The notes under the pieces were generated by a model. That model saw nothing but the letters and a program-made list of their open reading frames with translations, made no database searches and was not told the origin of the DNA. Shown here one piece after another: positions 62,932 to 64,000 of a DNA stretch of 64,000 nucleotides. Position numbers and translations under genes: made by a program. This stretch comes from Ruminiclostridium herbifermentans (GTDB lineage Bacteria > Bacillota > Clostridia > Acetivibrionales > DSM-1351): assembly GCF_005473905.2 (NCBI RefSeq), contig NZ_CP061336.1, positions 2,472,501 through 2,536,500 on the forward strand, given 5' to 3'. The first letter of the stretch is position 1. Each line of letters starts with the position of its first letter.

Positions 62932-64000
62932 CTAAATCAGTACATCAATATTATTTGGATTTTTTATGAATTCCTTTTTGGCTTCTTCTTCAAAATTTAC
63001 AATACTCAATGGTTCCTCTAACAATCTATAAGTAAAATCAACAAGTCTAAATCCCTTTTCTAATAAACTAGTGTATAGCATTTTATGGTGTTCCTTTAAA
63101 ACATCAAAAACCTCACTATTCTCTACTCTGAAATTTGTGCTTATATTTTTTTTGTCAACACTTAGCAAAGTATCAATCCTCCCAATATTATTGCTGTCTA
63201 AGGATATTAGCACTGTCATATTGGAGGCATCAAGTTTTTTGGATTTAGAACCTCTTTTTAACATGTAAAGTTCACCTGTAGTGTTCTGATTAAATATACT
63301 CAATGGAATTTGCACATATGAACTGTAATTATTAAGTTGATTAATGAAATTTATATTGCTTTCTAAATTCCCTACTATATTCGTAGCTGTTTGCTGCATA
63401 GACGCAGGCAACTGCAAAATACTAGTTTTTATTGCTTGAATTGCATCATCCATACTTTTATAAAGCTTAACAGGATTTATTTCATCACTGCTCTGATCAA
63501 TTTTAATAAATAGATTCTGAAGCTTATTTACAGTTTCTTCAAAGCTTTTTATGCTCTTTGCCTCCATACTTAATTGGTCAAAAGCAGTGTCACCGCCTTG
63601 AATTCTGAAAATAGCAGAATTTATTTCCTTGGCAATTTGCTTTGAGGCTGACAATTCTTCTGCAGACAATTGTCCACTGTTTATAAGAGACTCAAGCCTT
63701 GAGTTAAGTTGGTTCAAAGCTGTCAAATCTCCTTTGCCAAGGGATTCTCCGCCTTTTAGTAAATTACTGATTTGCTGCTCAATATGACTTATACTGCCTT
63801 TATTATTAATATTCAAAGAATTATCAGATTGCTGTATAGCTGCTTTCCCTTCTGCAGCCCCATTTACGTTGTTGTCTATGCCTTTTGTACTATTTAATGC
63901 TTCTTTTAAATTTGCTGTATTGTTATTTATAGCAGTATTGCCTTGTAGATTATTAGATATATTGCTTTCTGCTTTGCTATTATTAGCAGCATTATTCACA
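62932..64000 (-). CDS. Long Asn/Ser-rich protein, YlqG-like position (partial at the window end)
   Basis: At least 355 codons; the start lies beyond the window. The N-terminal visible part is Asn/Ala/Ser-rich with low complexity (about 1-90), the middle is helical (IEQQISNLLKGGESLGKGDL, SAEELSASKQIAKEINSAIF), and the C-terminal part has a compact region (GELYMLKRGSKSKKLDASNM, TVLISLDSNNIGRIDTLLSV). It resembles the YlqG/flagellar hook-length-control type of protein. The position, directly upstream of the flhB-like gene, matches ylqG in Bacillus. The role is not known. Confidence 0.6.
   Translation of the reverse strand, partial: VNNAANNSKAESNISNNLQGNTAINNNTANLKEALNSTKGIDNNVNGAAEGKAAIQQSDNSLNINNKGSISHIEQQISNLLKGGESLGKGDLTALNQLNSRLESLINSGQLSAEELSASKQIAKEINSAIFRIQGGDTAFDQLSMEAKSIKSFEETVNKLQNLFIKIDQSSDEINPVKLYKSMDDAIQAIKTSILQLPASMQQTATNIVGNLESNINFINQLNNYSSYVQIPLSIFNQNTTGELYMLKRGSKSKKLDASNMTVLISLDSNNIGRIDTLLSVDKKNISTNFRVENSEVFDVLKEHHKMLYTSLLEKGFRLVDFTYRLLEEPLSIVNFEEEAKKEFIKNPNNIDVLI

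Overview
The window is a low-GC, Gram-positive chromosome segment from a spore-forming anaerobic clostridium. The Ruminiclostridium/Acetivibrio group is my best guess, by inference only. Supporting signs are the IspH-S1 fusion, the sporulation genes (spoIIM, gerW/ytfJ-like, dacF), the soluble three-gene biotin carboxyltransferase set, the rpsO/pnp pair, and strong GGAGG ribosome sites throughout. Most genes are on the minus strand. There is no CRISPR array, prophage or intact insertion sequence. One tRNA (Leu, CAG) is present.

Layout. 1-750: start of pnp and rpsO, both with structured leaders. 1.3-6.3 kb: MoxR ATPase, DUF58 and transglutaminase operon. 6.7-13.8 kb: a GGDEF/EAL protein, a YcxB-like protein, an LCP cell-wall ligase, an ABC-F protein and a DUF2752 protein. 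14-21.9 kb: nitrilase, the UPF0210/UPF0237 pair, a radical-SAM/TIGR03915 putative DNA-repair pair, murD, tRNA-Leu and cheR. 22-29.6 kb: ispH-rpsA fusion, cmk, aroH, a HutP homologue, a BaiN-type flavoprotein and an RpiR regulator. 30.8-35 kb: a transcarboxylase-like set (5S, 1.3S and 12S subunits). 35.4-47 kb: the clostridial scpAB/dacF/pdp/xerD/spoIIM neighbourhood. 47-55.5 kb: proC, lactate permease, a lysozyme-like protein, a beta-CASP nuclease and an aminotransferase. 55.7-61.1 kb: a SipW-type export locus. 61-64 kb: dipeptidase, yraN, an flhB-like gene and a ylqG-like partial gene.

The most unusual coding region is 55.7-61.1 kb. It holds a SipW-type signal peptidase, an ABC ATPase-like protein whose nucleotide-binding motifs have all eroded, and a multi-spanning membrane protein fused to a second signal-peptidase domain that keeps its serine but has alanine in place of the general-base histidine. 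Two secreted TasA/CalY-like precursors follow; the smaller ends in a chitin-binding-like module. The locus is interspersed with foldback (MITE-like) elements. I read it as a candidate fibre or surface-protein export and assembly system with a pseudo-transporter.

The most unusual non-coding signal is a set of repeated leader motifs at translation starts. A 93-bp in-frame tandem array lies upstream of cmk, and moxR has a related direct repeat spaced 91 bp. Both carry the pattern Shine-Dalgarno, anti-Shine-Dalgarno, Shine-Dalgarno around a shared CGTACCTCCACGATG core. A second family (AAAGGGGGA..GAGTCCAT) precedes murD, ispH, oadA-like, scpA and, more weakly, cheR, and its right half can pair with the start region. 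A third is a small GCC..AAGT..GGC hairpin abutting GGAGG at several genes. These look like translational control elements I cannot match to a known riboswitch.
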